Below are positions 4,572 to 6,027 of a stretch of 6,027 nt of DNA, in pieces (position 1 is the stretch's first letter; every line of letters begins with the position of its first letter). The notes beneath the pieces are model-generated. The model had not been told where the DNA came from and did no database searches. It saw only the letters and a program-made list of their open reading frames with translations. A program made the translations under genes and the position numbers. Source of the stretch: Thiotrichaceae bacterium (GTDB taxonomy: Bacteria; Pseudomonadota; Gammaproteobacteria; Thiotrichales; Thiotrichaceae); contig JALVEA010000010.1 of assembly GCA_027008665.1 (NCBI GenBank), forward strand, positions 1 to 6,027, read 5' to 3'.

Positions 4572-5585
4572 ATGACTACTTTAATAGGTCGTTATCCCCA
4601 CACACGTTTACGTCGTATGCGTCGAGATGCTTTTTCACGACGTTTAATGCGCGAAAATACTTTGGCAGTAAATGATTTAATTTATCCTGTATTTGTTATT
4701 GAGGGTGAAAATCAACGTAAAACGATTACCTCAATGCCTGGTGTGGAGCGTTTAAGTATTGATTTATTAGTCAAAGAGGCGCGAATCATAGCGCAATTAG
4801 GTGTACCGGCAATGGCGATTTTTCCTGTGGTAGGCGTTGATAATAAGTCAGATTTAGCCGAAGAAGCTTATAACCCTGAAGGTTTAGCACAACGTGCGGT
4901 ACGGGCAGTCAAAGCGGCGGTGCCTGAGCTGGGCATTATTACTGATGTAGCGCTTGATCCCTTTACATCGCATGGTCAAGACGGCTTAATGAATGATGAA
5001 GGGTATATTGTTAATGATGAAACGGTTAAGGTGTTGGTTAAGCAAGCCGTCTCTCATGCACTCGCAGGAGCAGATATTGTCGCACCATCGGATATGATGG
5101 ACGGTCGTATTGGCGCTATTCGTGTTGCACTAGAGGATGCAGGTTTTAGCAATACCCGTATTTTAGCTTATTCGGCTAAATATGCTTCTAGTTTTTATGG
5201 CCCTTTTCGTGATGCGGTCGGTTCTGCAGGTAATTTAGCAGGTGGTAATAAGTATAGTTATCAAATGGATCCTGCTAATTCAAATGAGGCATTGCATGAA
5301 GTAGCGTTAGATTTACAAGAAGGGGCGGATATGGTGATGGTTAAACCCGGTATGCCGTATTTAGATATTGTGCGTCGTATTAAAGATGAATTTAAAGCGC
5401 CGACTTATGTTTATCAGGTCAGCGGTGAGTATGCGATGTTAAAAGCAGCAGGGCAAAATAGCTGGATTGATGAGAAAGCCTGTGTACTTGAAGCACTAAC
5501 GAGTATGAAACGTGCAGGAGCGGATGGTATTTTGACTTATTTTGCTAAGGATGTAGCACAGTGGTTAGAAAAGGATAAAATTTAA
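4572..5585 (+). CDS. hemB: Delta-aminolevulinic acid dehydratase (porphobilinogen synthase), 337 aa
   Basis: HemB condenses two 5-aminolevulinate molecules to porphobilinogen in cytoplasmic tetrapyrrole synthesis. It is full length. Two Schiff-base lysines are visible: K203 in AYSAKYAS and K258 in VMVKPG. The metal region DVALDPFTSHGQDG (125-138) has A127, D129 and D137 in place of the three cysteines of zinc enzymes. This marks the Mg-dependent bacterial type known from Pseudomonas. The N-terminal RRMRRDAFSRRL arm fits the octamer-forming arm. ATG 4572 is preferred over the in-frame TTG at 4560 because the protein then begins MTTLIGRYPHTRLRR, usual for the family; the Shine-Dalgarno is only a weak GGA. 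Its stop directly precedes aroE, so the pair is probably an operon. Confidence 0.97.
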   Translation: MTTLIGRYPHTRLRRMRRDAFSRRLMRENTLAVNDLIYPVFVIEGENQRKTITSMPGVERLSIDLLVKEARIIAQLGVPAMAIFPVVGVDNKSDLAEEAYNPEGLAQRAVRAVKAAVPELGIITDVALDPFTSHGQDGLMNDEGYIVNDETVKVLVKQAVSHALAGADIVAPSDMMDGRIGAIRVALEDAGFSNTRILAYSAKYASSFYGPFRDAVGSAGNLAGGNKYSYQMDPANSNEALHEVALDLQEGADMVMVKPGMPYLDIVRRIKDEFKAPTYVYQVSGEYAMLKAAGQNSWIDEKACVLEALTSMKRAGADGILTYFAKDVAQWLEKDKI

Positions 5586-6027
5586 ATGAATAAAGTGATC
5601 ATTGATCAATATGCTGTTATTGGCAATCCAATAAAGCACAGTAAATCTCCTATTATTCACGCTATGTTCGCACAACAAACTAATGATGCCATGAGTTATA
5701 ATGCTATCTTATCCCCACTGGATGGATTTGTTAATAGGGTAAAAGAATTTCAGCAACAAGGCGGCAAAGGGCTAAATATAACCGTTCCTTTTAAAGAGCA
5801 GGCATGGGAATTAGCGGATGAATTGAGCAATTATGCGCGTTTTTCGGGCGCAGTGAACACTCTTATGTTTAATCCAGATGGCAGTATTTATGGGGCTAAT
5901 ACAGACGGTATTGGTTTAGTGCGTGATTTAAGCCAGCATTATCAAATTGATTTGGCGCATAAACGTGTTTTGCTACTCGGTGCAGGTGGTTCAGCTAAAG
6001 GGGTGGTGCAACCCTTATTAGAAGCAG
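5586..6027 (+). CDS. aroE: Shikimate dehydrogenase AroE, N-terminal 147 residues (3' end outside window)
   Basis: AroE reduces 3-dehydroshikimate to shikimate with NADPH in the chorismate/aromatic amino acid pathway. The substrate domain shows VIGNPIKHSKSP (11-22), whose serines contact the shikimate carboxylate, and LNITVPFK (63-70), with catalytic Lys70. GANTDGIG (103-110) has catalytic Asp107. The Rossmann NADP loop is LLGAGGSAKGV (130-140), where the family usually has GAGGAARGV. ATG 5586 follows the hemB TAA (5583-5585) without a gap, so expression probably depends on hemB through translational coupling; no separate Shine-Dalgarno is obvious. The truncation is only the window end. Confidence 0.96.
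   Translation, partial: MNKVIIDQYAVIGNPIKHSKSPIIHAMFAQQTNDAMSYNAILSPLDGFVNRVKEFQQQGGKGLNITVPFKEQAWELADELSNYARFSGAVNTLMFNPDGSIYGANTDGIGLVRDLSQHYQIDLAHKRVLLLGAGGSAKGVVQPLLEA

Overview
The window looks like a chromosomal segment of a low-GC gammaproteobacterium. The housekeeping genes at the edges (rluC, a metal-switched hemB, aroE) fit that class. A sulfur-oxidising Thiotrichales/Beggiatoa-like host is only a guess, based on AT-rich codon use and a TPR-repeat relic of a type common there.

Layout. Positions 1-495 (minus) hold the N-terminal half of RluC, the 23S rRNA pseudouridine synthase, with a possible promoter and a 5'-leader hairpin upstream. Positions 596-1381 (minus) encode a stand-alone GNAT acetyltransferase. 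Positions 1382-1761 have no convincing gene but contain hairpins and possible repeat debris. Positions 1762-2574 (minus) encode a LuxR-family regulator with an autoinducer-binding-like domain. Positions 2703-3407 (minus) encode a class I SAM-dependent methyltransferase. Positions 3408-4091 (minus) encode a LuxI/FeeM-type acyltransferase whose stop codon directly abuts the methyltransferase start. Positions 4092-4571 form a divergent regulatory region with a perfect 14-bp palindrome, a T7A7 tract and the decayed remnant of a TPR gene. Positions 4572-5585 (plus) are hemB, followed with no gap by aroE from 5586, which runs off the window.

The centre of interest is the minus-strand cassette: synthase-like acyltransferase, methyltransferase, then LuxR-type receptor. 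The synthase keeps the LuxI landmarks (DPFD, the RL strand, EYGRF) but has the GLPED segment and C-terminal half of the N-acyl-amino-acid synthase (FeeM) group. My inference is a quorum-sensing-like circuit: an acylated amino acid or similar amide is made, possibly O- or N-methylated by the neighbouring enzyme, and sensed by the LuxR protein. The promoters of the synthase and of luxR each carry dyads that could be operators. The downstream GNAT gene may or may not belong to the system. The cassette sits between conserved housekeeping genes and next to gene debris, which suggests an acquired accessory island.
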